Source of the DNA: Bacillota bacterium
Lineage (GTDB): Bacteria > Bacillota > Clostridia > Acetivibrionales > DTU013
Reading direction: 5' to 3'
Length of the DNA: 64,000 nt
NCBI GenBank assembly: GCA_023439545.1
Contig: JAEXNT010000055.1
Span: 1 to 64,000, forward strand
Shown: positions 17,807 to 25,564 of the stretch, one piece after another
Layout of the letters: every line of letters starts with the position of its first letter
Numbering within the stretch: position 1 is the first letter of the stretch
Program-made: the position numbers and the translations under genes
The notes under the pieces: generated by a model
What the model was told of the DNA's origin: nothing
What the model saw: only the letters and a program-made list of their open reading frames with translations
The model's database searches: none

Positions 17807-18622
17807 CTACTTCTTTTTAACCGGAATAAATATCTCCAGGAATACCCGCTCTTTGTCATCAAGGTAAGTAATAAGACGAGTATTGGCAAAAGCAACCCCT
17901 TCAAGTTTAAGTCCTTGTTCCTCTGCCCATTTCAGCCCGGAATTGAAAATTTTAACTTTAATATCCTTAGCGCCATTTTGGTATCTTCCATCCTCGACAA
18001 TAGTATAAATACAGGTGGAGTAACCCAAGTATGGCTTATTCTTTTCTTTTTGGTTATTTTCAATTTTTTCAACAATATACATCTTGGAATCCAGAAAGCC
18101 TGTTTCATCAAAAGTAAGTTTCCTCATGATTTTTGATAAAATGTCTTCCTTAATTATATCCATGTTTTCAAGTATAACCGGATATTCCTGAAAAGCATTA
18201 AAGTCTGAAATCTCTCCTTTTATCTCATACGTTGGTAATTCTCTGAGGGAATAATTATTCAAATATTTTTTTACATCCTTACAAAATTCTTTTGTTTCAT
18301 TAATTTTCCGCAGCATGTATTCTTTGTTACGTATACTTACTTCTAAATCTCTGGCTTTTTCTGCCAACATGGATTCCAATTCATTTATTTCGCTTCCTGT
18401 TTGGAGTTTTTTAACCTCTTTAATAGATAGATTTCTCTTTTTATAAAAATCTGTAACCAGCAAAGTGTAAATATCATAAAAATCATATTCTCTATAATTA
18501 TTTTCTTCTTTCTGGTCAGGTTTTATAATTCCTTTCTCTTCATAGTATCTAAGAGCATCCCTTGATACTCCGAGAATTTCTAACAATTGGCCCGTCTTAT
18601 AAGTGTTGTTTTCTCCTATCAC
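17807..18622 (-). CDS. MerR-family regulator with effector-binding domain
   Basis: Regulator of about 271 residues. The N-terminal winged helix reads YKTGQLLEILGVSRDALRYY followed by EEKGIIKP, typical of MerR. A coiled coil follows (about residues 65-120), then a C-terminal domain of about 140 residues resembling the BmrR/GyrI drug-binding fold and ending in a run of lysines. The start is uncertain: a GTG at 18622 lies 11 bases after GGAGGG, another GTG four codons earlier is too close to it. No obvious target transporter is adjacent. Confidence 0.85.
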   Translation of the reverse strand: MIGENNTYKTGQLLEILGVSRDALRYYEEKGIIKPDQKEENNYREYDFYDIYTLLVTDFYKKRNLSIKEVKKLQTGSEINELESMLAEKARDLEVSIRNKEYMLRKINETKEFCKDVKKYLNNYSLRELPTYEIKGEISDFNAFQEYPVILENMDIIKEDILSKIMRKLTFDETGFLDSKMYIVEKIENNQKEKNKPYLGYSTCIYTIVEDGRYQNGAKDIKVKIFNSGLKWAEEQGLKLEGVAFANTRLITYLDDKERVFLEIFIPVKKK

Positions 18623-18810
18623 ATCCCATGCCACCCTCCTAAGTTTACTATTCCAATATGATGGTTGCATATGTATTGTTTTTTGTATTAGCCGATATCT
18701 TTATTATAAATCTAATTCCTCTGTTGTAAATCGCTACTTATCGAAAAGTTCAATACATGCAATAATTTCAGCAAATAGCAGCAAGCCCTCAAATACACTA
18801 TAAATCAAAC

Positions 18811-18851
18811 AAAAAACGTCTGAAGCCCTTGCTGTACTAGGTTTTCAGACG
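18811..18851 (-). terminator. Terminator after the candidate RNA
   Basis: CGTCTGAA and TTCAGACG pair around 19 bases, followed on the minus strand by TTTTTT and TGTTTG. There is no coding sequence immediately upstream, which itself argues for an RNA transcript. Confidence 0.7.
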
Positions 18852-18856
18852 AATTA

Positions 18857-18878
18857 TGGCGGAGATGAGGGGGATCGA
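18857..18878 (+). repeat. Copy of the tRNA-Ala 3' end
   Basis: These 22 bases match 19135-19156, the 3' end and T-arm of tRNA-Ala including CCA, with one mismatch (TGGCGGAG against TGGTGGAG). The two copies are direct repeats 278 bases apart, like an old attachment site, or reveal a tRNA-derived end on the candidate RNA. Confidence 0.7.
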
Positions 18879-19090
18879 CAATTCTGCCCTTGGTTCCTGT
18901 GTGGCATCCTTCCGCCTCACCCACCCGCTTTGGGTTCCTGGCTGCAGGACCCGGGCTGGTCGCAGGCATTACTGCCTGCTGCTCGCCTATGCGTCCTAGC
19001 TCGGCACTTCTTCGCTAAAAACATGCATTGAGCATGTTTTCTTCACGCTCGAAGCCGCAAGGTTCGATTCCCCTCCTTACATTTTCCGCA

Positions 19091-19134
19091 CAAAACAAAA
19101 ACCATCATTCCTTTGAATGATAGTTTTTGTTTTG
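19091..19134 (-). terminator. Long hairpin after tRNA-Ala
   Basis: Twenty-base arms (19091-19110 and 19115-19134) with one mismatch and a CTTT loop, immediately after the tRNA CCA end. The minus strand is T-rich but has no uninterrupted U-tract, so it may be a terminator or a processing signal. Confidence 0.6.
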
Positions 19135-19210
19135 TGGTGGAGATGAGGGGGATCGAACCCCTTACCTCTTGACTGCCAGTCAAGCGCTCTCCCAGGTGAG
19201 CTACACCCCC
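19135..19210 (-). tRNA. tRNA-Ala, anticodon GGC
   Basis: A 76-base cloverleaf beginning GGGGGTGTAGCTCACCTGGG; acceptor GGGGGTG pairs with CATCTCC and CCA is encoded. The anticodon stem TTGAC/GTCAA holds the loop CTGGCAG around GGC (19175-19177 on the complementary strand). The T-arm GGGGTTCGATCCCC is perfect. Confidence 0.97.
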
Positions 19211-19235
19211 GTATTCCGTTTTGAATACATAACAT

Positions 19236-19265
19236 ATTGTAATATATCGTGCCGCGTCCAGTCAA
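19236..19265 (-). promoter_or_regulatory. Promoter of tRNA-Ala
   Basis: Minus-strand TTGACT (19260-19265), an 18-base spacer, and TACAAT (19236-19241); the tRNA 5' end is 26 bases downstream. Confidence 0.6.
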
Positions 19266-19338
19266 GAAGAAAAATTCGGCTGTCATACTGTTTTCATACT
19301 GATAAGCTTTCCGCCGGCTCAGAATCTCGGCTGTCCGT

Positions 19339-19854
19339 CTATTTCCGGATCGATACGTCCGAATTCACATACTTTAGGTACTTGAACCCCATATCATTAT
19401 AAAAATGGCGCTCGCTTTCCGACTCCAGCTTCCAGGCCGGCATATTATCCATGTTCGGGAAATGCCTGTCCGCCTCGAATTCCTTTTCGAACCGCGTGAC
19501 ATAGACCTCGCTGCAGTATGGCAGAAGCTGCCTGTAAACGGACTCTCCGCCAATGACGAATACATCGTCGGAGGAGTATTTCTTAAGCTCGGCAAAAAGC
19601 TCTTCAAGCGAGCGGCAAACTATAAGCCGTTCGTCATCGAAGCTGCCGTTCCGGCTTAATACTATATTTATTCTATCCTTAAGGGGCTGCCTGCCCGGAA
19701 AGGATTCCAAAGTTTCACGGCCCATAACTACGACCTTTCCGGTAGTCATCCGCATGAAAAACTTCATATCCTCTGGAACTCGCTGCAGAAGCCTGCCTCC
19801 GCAGCCTATACCCCAATTCATATCCGCCGAAAGTATCGCTTTTATGTAAACCAC
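19339..19854 (-). CDS. folA: Dihydrofolate reductase
   Basis: NADPH-dependent reductase of about 171 residues that regenerates tetrahydrofolate after thymidylate synthesis. Family segments: YIKAILSADMNWGIGCGGRL, EDMKFFMRMTTGKVVVMGR, RINIVLSRN, VFVIGGESVYRQLLPYC and VYVTRFEKEFEADRHFP. No ATG precedes the first strand; the likely start is the GTG at 19854, eight bases after the thyA stop codon begins its overlap, so it is probably coupled to thyA. The open frame extends into thyA but the family begins here. Cytoplasmic; pairs functionally with the upstream gene. Confidence 0.93.
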   Translation of the reverse strand: MVYIKAILSADMNWGIGCGGRLLQRVPEDMKFFMRMTTGKVVVMGRETLESFPGRQPLKDRINIVLSRNGSFDDERLIVCRSLEELFAELKKYSSDDVFVIGGESVYRQLLPYCSEVYVTRFEKEFEADRHFPNMDNMPAWKLESESERHFYNDMGFKYLKYVNSDVSIRK

Positions 19855-19861
19855 CTCATCA

Positions 19862-20692
19862 TCAAACCGCCACAGGTATATTCTTAATCTGCGGCCCTTT
19901 TTCATAACCCTCGAGTACGAAATCCTCCACCCTGAAATCATAAAAATCCTTTACGTCCGGATTTATCGCAAGTTTCGGGGCCGGATAAACAGGTCTTTTT
20001 ACAAGTTCCTCGACCAATGGAAAATGTCTGTCGTAAATATGTGCATCTGCTATGACATGAACGAGCTCGCCGGCCTCAAACCCGTTGATCTGCGCCATCA
20101 TATGCACAAGAGCGGCATACTGGCATACATTCCAGTTATTTGCCACAAGCACGTCGTTCGAACGCTGGTTCAGTATGGCGTTAAGTTTTTTGCCCGTAAC
20201 GTTGAAGGTAACGCTGTAAGCGCACGGGTAAAGGTGCATTTCATTAAGGTCGCTGTGGTTGTACAGGTTAGTTATTATTCGTCTGCTATAAGGGTTGTAT
20301 TTCAGATCGTACAATACCCTGTCGACCTGATCGAATTCGCCCTCCGAATACTTGTGCTTCACTCCGAGCTGATAACCGTAGGCTTTCCCTATGGAGCCCG
20401 CCTCGTCCGCCCAGCTGTCCCAGATATGGCTGTTCAGGTCATGTATATTGTTCGATTTCTTCTGCCATATCCACAGCAGTTCGTCAATAGCCGCCTTCAG
20501 ATTGGTAGGTCTCAGAGTCAGGATGGGAAATTCCTCGGAAAGGTCGTAACGGTTGACCACACAAAAGCTTTTTTTAGTATAGGCAGGCGTCCCGTCCTCC
20601 CAGACCGCCCTTACCTTCTCGCCCTCCGAAGAATAACCGTTGTCCAGTATATCCCTGCACATCTGTATGAAAATTGTGTCTGCCTTGCTCAT
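19862..20692 (-). CDS. thyA: Thymidylate synthase ThyA
   Basis: Folate-dependent enzyme of 276 residues converting dUMP to dTMP. The catalytic Cys is in LYPCAYSVTFNV and the phosphate Arg in LNQRSNDVLVANNWNV; HIYDRH and DVKDFYDF are near the end. The residue after the catalytic Cys is Ala, where E. coli-type enzymes have His. I recall this variant as normal in clostridial ThyA. Start ATG 20692. Forms an operon with folA. The expected dUMP-site Asn lies in NNWNV. Confidence 0.94.
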   Translation of the reverse strand: MSKADTIFIQMCRDILDNGYSSEGEKVRAVWEDGTPAYTKKSFCVVNRYDLSEEFPILTLRPTNLKAAIDELLWIWQKKSNNIHDLNSHIWDSWADEAGSIGKAYGYQLGVKHKYSEGEFDQVDRVLYDLKYNPYSRRIITNLYNHSDLNEMHLYPCAYSVTFNVTGKKLNAILNQRSNDVLVANNWNVCQYAALVHMMAQINGFEAGELVHVIADAHIYDRHFPLVEELVKRPVYPAPKLAINPDVKDFYDFRVEDFVLEGYEKGPQIKNIPVAV

Positions 20693-20821
20693 ACGGTCGT
20701 ACCTCTCTCATTGATTTCGTCCTTTGAATCGGCTCATCAATTATTATATCTTACTTTATCCAAAAAGCATATGTCCGGGATAATAAACATCATCCGGTAT
20801 CGAATGATCACAAAATGTATG

Positions 20822-20842
20822 AAAAGGCCTGAAGTCCAGGCC
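20822..20842 (-). terminator. Terminator of the downstream thrS
   Basis: GGCCTG and CAGGCC pair around five bases, followed by TTTTC on the minus strand, just after the thrS stop at 20866. Confidence 0.75.
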
Positions 20843-20865
20843 CTTTCCGATATCGATTGTTTTGG

Positions 20866-22773
20866 TTACAACTCTTTGTTACTTACTTCCCCGGTGATCT
20901 TTTCGATGAACTTATCCAGAGGCATAGGACCAAGATCGCCTTCCCTGCGCGATCTTACCGCCACCTCGTTGTTTTCCATCTCCTTGTCGCCTATGACAAT
21001 CATGTACGGTACCTTTTCCATCTGTGCTTCACGAATCTTGTAGCCGATTTTCTCATTTCTTATATCTATTTCGGCCCTTAAACCATACGACTGCAGCTTT
21101 TCAAGAACTTCCTTGGCGTATCCGTGTTGTTTGTCGATGATCGGCAGCAGTTTGACCTGCACCGGAGCAAGCCATGAAGGGAATGCACCTGCAAAGTGTT
21201 CGGTCAGAATGGCTATGAAACGCTCTATACTTCCGAATACCACCCGGTGTATCATAACGGGCCTGTGTTTTTCCCCATCCTGTCCGACATAGGTCAACTC
21301 AAATCTCTCAGGCATCTGAAAGTCAAGCTGGATGGTACCGCACTGCCATGTACGGCCGATGCAATCCTCGAGGTGGAAATCGATTTTCGGGCCGTAGAAC
21401 GCTCCGTCGCCTTCGTTAATCTTATACTGCATCCCCCTTGTATCTAATGCCTCCTGTAATAAACTTGTTGCCATTTCCCACTGCTCATCCGTTCCTATTG
21501 AATTCTCAGGTCTGGTGGAGAGCTCTACGTGAGTTTTGAAACCGAATACACTGTAAAAATCATAGATCAGGTCCATAACTCCGAAAATCTCATCTTTTAC
21601 CTGCTCCTGCGTCATGAATATATGGGCGTCATCCTGTGTGAAGCATCTGACTCTCATAAGTCCATGGAGAGTGCCGGAAAGCTCGTGTCTATGTACCAAC
21701 CCCAGTTCGGCGACTCTCTCTGGAAGATCCCGGTATGAATGCAGCTTCCTCTTGAAAACCAGCATGCAACCCGGACAGTTCATCGGTTTTACGGCATAAT
21801 TGCCTTCATCGATCTTTGTAAAGTACATATTCTCCCGGTAATGGTCCCAATGGCCGGAACGGCGCCACAATTCCTCGCTCAGGATAATAGGCGTCCTGAT
21901 CTCCTGGTATCCCCTTTTCCTGTGCTCCTCGTGCCAAAAATCCTCCAAAAGGTTTCTAAAAACCATTCCTTTGGGCATGAAGAAAGGGAAACCCGGACCT
22001 TCATCAAGTATGTCGAACAGTTCGAGCTCTCGGCCAAGCTTTCTGTGATCACGTTTTTTTGCTTCTTCGAGTCTGAAAATGTATTCGTCCAGGTCGCTCT
22101 TCTTAGTAAAGGATATTCCGTAGATCCTTTGCAGCATCTTGTTCTTTTCATTTCCGCGCCAGTAAGCGCCGGCCGTCGAAAGAAGCTTGAAAGCCTTCAC
22201 CCTGCCTGTCGACGGTATGTGAGGCCCCGCACAGAGATCGTTATACTCCCCCTGCCTGTAGAACGATATAACGGCGTCTTCGGGCAGATCCTCAATCAAT
22301 TCGGCCTTGTAAGGTTCATCCTTATCCCTCAAGAATTTGAGCGCCTCATCGCGCGGCAATGTAAAACGCTCCAGATAAAGATCTTCCTTGATGATCCTGC
22401 CCATTTCGTCTTCGATTTTTATCAGGTCATCCGGTGTAAACGGTGTGCTCACGTCGAAATCGTAATAAAAACCATTTTCGATTGCCGGGCCTATCGCCAG
22501 CTTTGCATCGGGGAATATCCTCTTTACCGCCTGCGCCATAATATGCGAGGTAGTATGCCAAAACGCTTGCTTGCCGCCCTCATTGCCGAAATCGAGCAAA
22601 TTCAGACTGCAGTCGTTATCCAGTACGGTCGAGAGGTCCTTTACTTTGCCGTCTATTTCTGCTGCAAGTGCGGTTCTCGCGAGACCTGCGCTTATGTCCG
22701 CAGCTGCCTTAAGCGCGGTAATGCCGGCATTGTATTCCTTTACGCTTCCATCCTTCAGTGTAACCTTGATCAT
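20866..22773 (-). CDS. thrS: Threonyl-tRNA synthetase, standard bacterial catalytic core
   Basis: Class II synthetase of 635 residues charging tRNA-Thr. TGS domain (about 1-62), editing domain with HTTSHIMAQAVKR and the zinc-like DLCAGPHIPSTG, catalytic core (about 240-530) with Zn ligands in MNCPGCM, DDAHIFM and VMIHR and the motif 2 RHELSGTLHGLMRVR, then the anticodon domain. The ATG at 22773 follows AGGAGGTGTTTAT. It is controlled by its own T-box (23008-23212), but an inverted-repeat element separates leader and gene. It is the second of two tandem thrS genes; see the findings for their mosaic similarity. Confidence 0.97.
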   Translation of the reverse strand: MIKVTLKDGSVKEYNAGITALKAAADISAGLARTALAAEIDGKVKDLSTVLDNDCSLNLLDFGNEGGKQAFWHTTSHIMAQAVKRIFPDAKLAIGPAIENGFYYDFDVSTPFTPDDLIKIEDEMGRIIKEDLYLERFTLPRDEALKFLRDKDEPYKAELIEDLPEDAVISFYRQGEYNDLCAGPHIPSTGRVKAFKLLSTAGAYWRGNEKNKMLQRIYGISFTKKSDLDEYIFRLEEAKKRDHRKLGRELELFDILDEGPGFPFFMPKGMVFRNLLEDFWHEEHRKRGYQEIRTPIILSEELWRRSGHWDHYRENMYFTKIDEGNYAVKPMNCPGCMLVFKRKLHSYRDLPERVAELGLVHRHELSGTLHGLMRVRCFTQDDAHIFMTQEQVKDEIFGVMDLIYDFYSVFGFKTHVELSTRPENSIGTDEQWEMATSLLQEALDTRGMQYKINEGDGAFYGPKIDFHLEDCIGRTWQCGTIQLDFQMPERFELTYVGQDGEKHRPVMIHRVVFGSIERFIAILTEHFAGAFPSWLAPVQVKLLPIIDKQHGYAKEVLEKLQSYGLRAEIDIRNEKIGYKIREAQMEKVPYMIVIGDKEMENNEVAVRSRREGDLGPMPLDKFIEKITGEVSNKEL

Positions 22774-22816
22774 ATAAACACCTCCTTAATTAATCTGTTC
22801 TAAAGAAATTAATCTG

Positions 22817-23007
22817 TTTTACAGACATAAAAAGCAAGGAATGCAAGGAAGCCGAGGCGTAAAAACCGCAGCATATTTTTAATATGTGAGGATTTTTACG
22901 ACCGATGGCTGACTAAATATTTCGGTTGCAGCGAAATGTTACACTAATGAAACATTTCTGCGAAGCAGAAATATATTGTCAGTCCGCAGTTTTTTAAGTC
23001 TGTAAAA
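22817..23007. repeat. Inverted-repeat (MITE-like) element in the thrS leader
   Basis: Terminal inverted repeats TTTTACAGACATAAAAA (22817-22833) and TTTTTTAAGTCTGTAAAA (22990-23007) enclose about 155 bases of nested hairpins, including CGTAAAAA/TTTTTACG and AAATATTTC/GAAATATa. The corresponding leader of the upstream thrS is only about 70 bases from terminator to gene and lacks it. No coding potential. It sits between T-box terminator and ribosome site, so it is transcribed when the T-box reads through. Confidence 0.6.
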
Positions 23008-23212
23008 AAACAAGCTCCCGTCTCTTGCAATATGCAAGGGACGAGAGCTTTCTCACGTGGTTCCACCCTAATTTTGGTCTTATTGCGATTATAACGTGAT
23101 CGACGTTCATACTCCGGGATGGTCTTCGTCTGCCTTCCTTCGATCCCGCTTCCAGCCTTCGGCGGCGTCTCTCTGTCAAGGAATGCGGCAGCTTACTGTT
23201 CCCTTCATTGCA
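23008..23212 (-). promoter_or_regulatory. T-box riboswitch (tRNA-Thr) of the downstream thrS
   Basis: Minus-strand leader with the T-box sequence GGGTGGAACCACG, a terminator AGCTCTCGTCCCTTGC / GCAAGAGACGGGAGCTT followed by seven T, and stem I starting at GGGAACAGTAAGCTGCCGC. The specifier is ACC (complement of 23121-23123), a threonine codon. Uncharged tRNA-Thr would favour antitermination. It starts about 28 bases after the stop of the upstream thrS, so it may be fed by that transcript. Confidence 0.93.
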
Positions 23213-23240
23213 TGATCAGGTATTCTAAAACCGGTATTGT

Positions 23241-25190
23241 TTACAGCACCCTGTTTCTTACTTCTCCGGTGATCTTTTCGATGAACTGGTCCAGCGACAT
23301 AGGTCCCAGATCGCCTTCCTTGCGCGACCTGACCGCCACCTGGCCGTTTTCCATCTCCTTGTCGCCGATGACCAGCATGTACGGTACCTTTTCCATCTGT
23401 GCCTCGCGGATCTTGTAACCTATCTTCTCGTTCCTGAGATCGGTCTCAACCCTCAAACCATAGGACTGCAGCTTGTCACGCACTTCCTTCGCGTATCCGT
23501 GCTGTTTGTCGATTATCGGCAGCAATTTGACCTGCACGGGAGCAAGCCATGTTGGCAGCGCGCCTGCGTATTTTTCCAGCAGGAGTGCCAGAGTCCTTTC
23601 ATAGCAACCTATCGAAGTCCTGTGTATAACGTAGGGGTACTTCTTCTGTCCGTCGCGGTCGACATATACCATTCCGTATTTTTCAGCCAGCAGGAAGTCT
23701 ATCTGAACGGTTATTAGCGTGTCTTCCTTCCCGAAAACGTTCTTTATCTGTATATCGAGCTTCGGACCGTAGAATGCCGCTTCTCCATCCGCTTCTGTGT
23801 ACGGTATCTTGAGATCGTTAAGTATCTCGCGCATACGGCCCTGAACTTCATTCCACTGTTCCTCGGTCCCGATATACTTCTGTTTGTTGTTAGGATCCCA
23901 TTTCGAGAAACGGTACGAAACGTCACCGTCAAGACCAACCGCCTTCAGCATGAATAAAGCAAGGTTAACGCAGCCCGCGAATTCTTCCTCGAGCTGTTCG
24001 GGCATGCACGCCAGATGACCTTCCGAGATCGTAAACTGTCTCACGCGGATAAGCCCGTGCATTTCACCTGAAGATTCGTTCCTGAAAAGCGTCGAGGTTT
24101 CGTTAAACCTCATCGGCAGATCACGGTAGCTCCTGAGGTGAGCGAGGTAGACCTGGAACTGGAACGGACAGGTCATCGGCCTCAGTGCGAATATTTCCGC
24201 ATTCGGGTCTTCGAAGGATTTCGGGTCTCCCATTACGAACATACCGTCTCTGTAATGATCCCAGTGGCCCGATATCTTGTAGAGCTCACGCTTTGCCATG
24301 AACGGGGTCTTTGTCAGCAGATAGCCGCGGCGCTCTTCTTCATCCTCCACGAACCTCTGCAGTATCTGGATTACCTTGGCGCCCTTCGGCATGAGGATAG
24401 GCAGTCCCTGCCCGATATAGTCGACCGTGGTGAAATAATCGAGTTCCCTCCCGATTTTGTTGTGGTCTCTTTTCTTAGCTTCTTCAAGCATGGCAAGGTA
24501 TTCGTCGAGTTCGTTCTTTTTGGTAAACGCAGTGCCGTAAATCCTCTGCAGCATCTTGTTCTTTTCGTTTCCGCGCCAATATGCGCCTGCGATCTGCGTA
24601 AGCTTGAAAGCCTTTATTTTGCCAGTCGAGGGTACGTGAGGTCCGGCGCAAAGGTCCGTAAAGTCTCCCTGTTTGTAGAAGGATATTGTCGCATCCTCAG
24701 GCAGGTCGCGTATAAGCTCGACCTTGTACGGTTCGCCCTTTTCCTCCATGAATTTGATAGCCTCCGCTCTGGGCAAAGTATAACGTTCGAGCGGTAGATC
24801 CTCTTTAACGATCTTCTCCATTTCCTTTTCTATCTTCTCGAGATCTTCGGCAGCGAAGGTCTTGTCGATATCGAAGTCGTAGTAGAAGCCGTTGTCTATT
24901 GCGGGTCCGATAGCCAGTTTTGCATCGGGATACAGCCTCTTTACGGCCTGGGCCATTACGTGGGATGCGGTGTGCCTGAAGGCATGCTTCCCGCCTTCGC
25001 TGTCGAAAGTGAGCAGGTTCAGACTGCAATCCTTATCCAGCACGGTGGAAAGGTCCTTCACCTCACCGTCTATATCAGCGGCAAGAGCGACTCTCGCAAG
25101 GCCTGCGCTTATGCTCTCGGCCACCTGCATTACCGTAGTGCCCGCATCATATTCCTTGACGCTTCCATCCTTGAGTGTAACCTTTATCAT
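23241..25190 (-). CDS. thrS: Threonyl-tRNA synthetase, divergent catalytic core
   Basis: Second ThrS, 649 residues, on the same strand directly upstream of the first. TGS and editing domains (about 1-225) and the anticodon domain (last 100) closely resemble the neighbour, but the core differs: MTCPFQFQVYLAHLRSYR, LFRNESSGEMHGLIRVRQF and TISEGHLACMPEQ. The zinc ligands (Cys in TCPF, His in EGH, His in VIHR) remain, so it should be active. The core type occurs in many Clostridia from memory. The ATG at 25190 follows AAGGAGGAATAG. Expression is under its own T-box and a clear promoter (25518-25545). Confidence 0.96.
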   Translation of the reverse strand: MIKVTLKDGSVKEYDAGTTVMQVAESISAGLARVALAADIDGEVKDLSTVLDKDCSLNLLTFDSEGGKHAFRHTASHVMAQAVKRLYPDAKLAIGPAIDNGFYYDFDIDKTFAAEDLEKIEKEMEKIVKEDLPLERYTLPRAEAIKFMEEKGEPYKVELIRDLPEDATISFYKQGDFTDLCAGPHVPSTGKIKAFKLTQIAGAYWRGNEKNKMLQRIYGTAFTKKNELDEYLAMLEEAKKRDHNKIGRELDYFTTVDYIGQGLPILMPKGAKVIQILQRFVEDEEERRGYLLTKTPFMAKRELYKISGHWDHYRDGMFVMGDPKSFEDPNAEIFALRPMTCPFQFQVYLAHLRSYRDLPMRFNETSTLFRNESSGEMHGLIRVRQFTISEGHLACMPEQLEEEFAGCVNLALFMLKAVGLDGDVSYRFSKWDPNNKQKYIGTEEQWNEVQGRMREILNDLKIPYTEADGEAAFYGPKLDIQIKNVFGKEDTLITVQIDFLLAEKYGMVYVDRDGQKKYPYVIHRTSIGCYERTLALLLEKYAGALPTWLAPVQVKLLPIIDKQHGYAKEVRDKLQSYGLRVETDLRNEKIGYKIREAQMEKVPYMLVIGDKEMENGQVAVRSRKEGDLGPMSLDQFIEKITGEVRNRVL

Positions 25191-25262
25191 ATCTATTCCT
25201 CCTTAATTAATACGAGTCAATAACCTGTTTACAGGCTTAAAAGCGCTTATAACGTCTGTATA

Positions 25263-25468
25263 AAAAAACAAGCTCCCGTCTCTTGCATATGCAAGGGACG
25301 AGAGCATTCTCCCGTGGTTCCACCCTAATTTGGTCTTATTGCGATTATAACGTGATCGTCGTTCATACTCCGGGATGGTCTTCGACTGCTTTCCTCCGAT
25401 ACCGCTTCCAGCCACGGCGACATCTCTCTTTCAAGGCTTGCGGCAGCTTACTGTTCCCTTCAATGTAT
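25263..25468 (-). promoter_or_regulatory. T-box riboswitch (tRNA-Thr) of the upstream thrS
   Basis: Same architecture and near-identical sequence to the other T-box: stem I GGGAACAGTAAGCTGCCGC, antiterminator GGGTGGAACCACGG, terminator CTCTCGTCCCTTGCATATGC / GCAAGAGACGGGAGC followed by seven T. The specifier ACC is the complement of 25377-25379. Confidence 0.94.
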
Positions 25469-25517
25469 GATACCCGTATATCTTTTCAGCCATAAGCGGC
25501 TTAAAGAGCTTTTATTT

Positions 25518-25545
25518 ATTATAACCCAACTGCAATTAAAGTCAA
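25518..25545 (-). promoter_or_regulatory. Promoter of the thrS T-box transcript
   Basis: Minus-strand TTGACT (25540-25545), 16-base spacer, TATAAT (25518-25523), about 50 bases before stem I. A near-consensus sigma-A promoter. Confidence 0.75.
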
Positions 25546-25564
25546 CTGTCAAATTAAATTAATT

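Larger units (their letters stand above)
18811..19080 (-). ncRNA. Candidate structured RNA with closing stem and terminator
   Basis: On the minus strand GAGGGGAATCGA (near 19064-19075) can pair with TCGATCCCCCTC (18867-18878), one mismatch, enclosing about 185 GC-rich bases. Within are strong hairpins: AAACATGC/GCATGTTT, GCAGGCA/TGCCTGC, and ACCC/GGGT. A terminator follows: CGTCTGAA/TTCAGACG (18817-18851) plus six T. No reading frame is supported. The size and host fit clostridial RNAs such as the raiA motif, but I cannot confirm a class. Its promoter is unclear because the tRNA-Ala hairpin lies directly upstream; it may be processed from the tRNA transcript. Confidence 0.6.

Noticed and set aside
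18811..19080. Reading the RNA candidate as tmRNA because it ends with a tRNA-like CCA
   Set aside because: No tRNA-like 5' half, no tag-peptide frame and no match to tmRNA core features that I can see.
21739..22803. Open frame of 354 codons opposite thrS
   Set aside because: Antisense shadow of a real gene; a similar shadow occurs opposite the other thrS.
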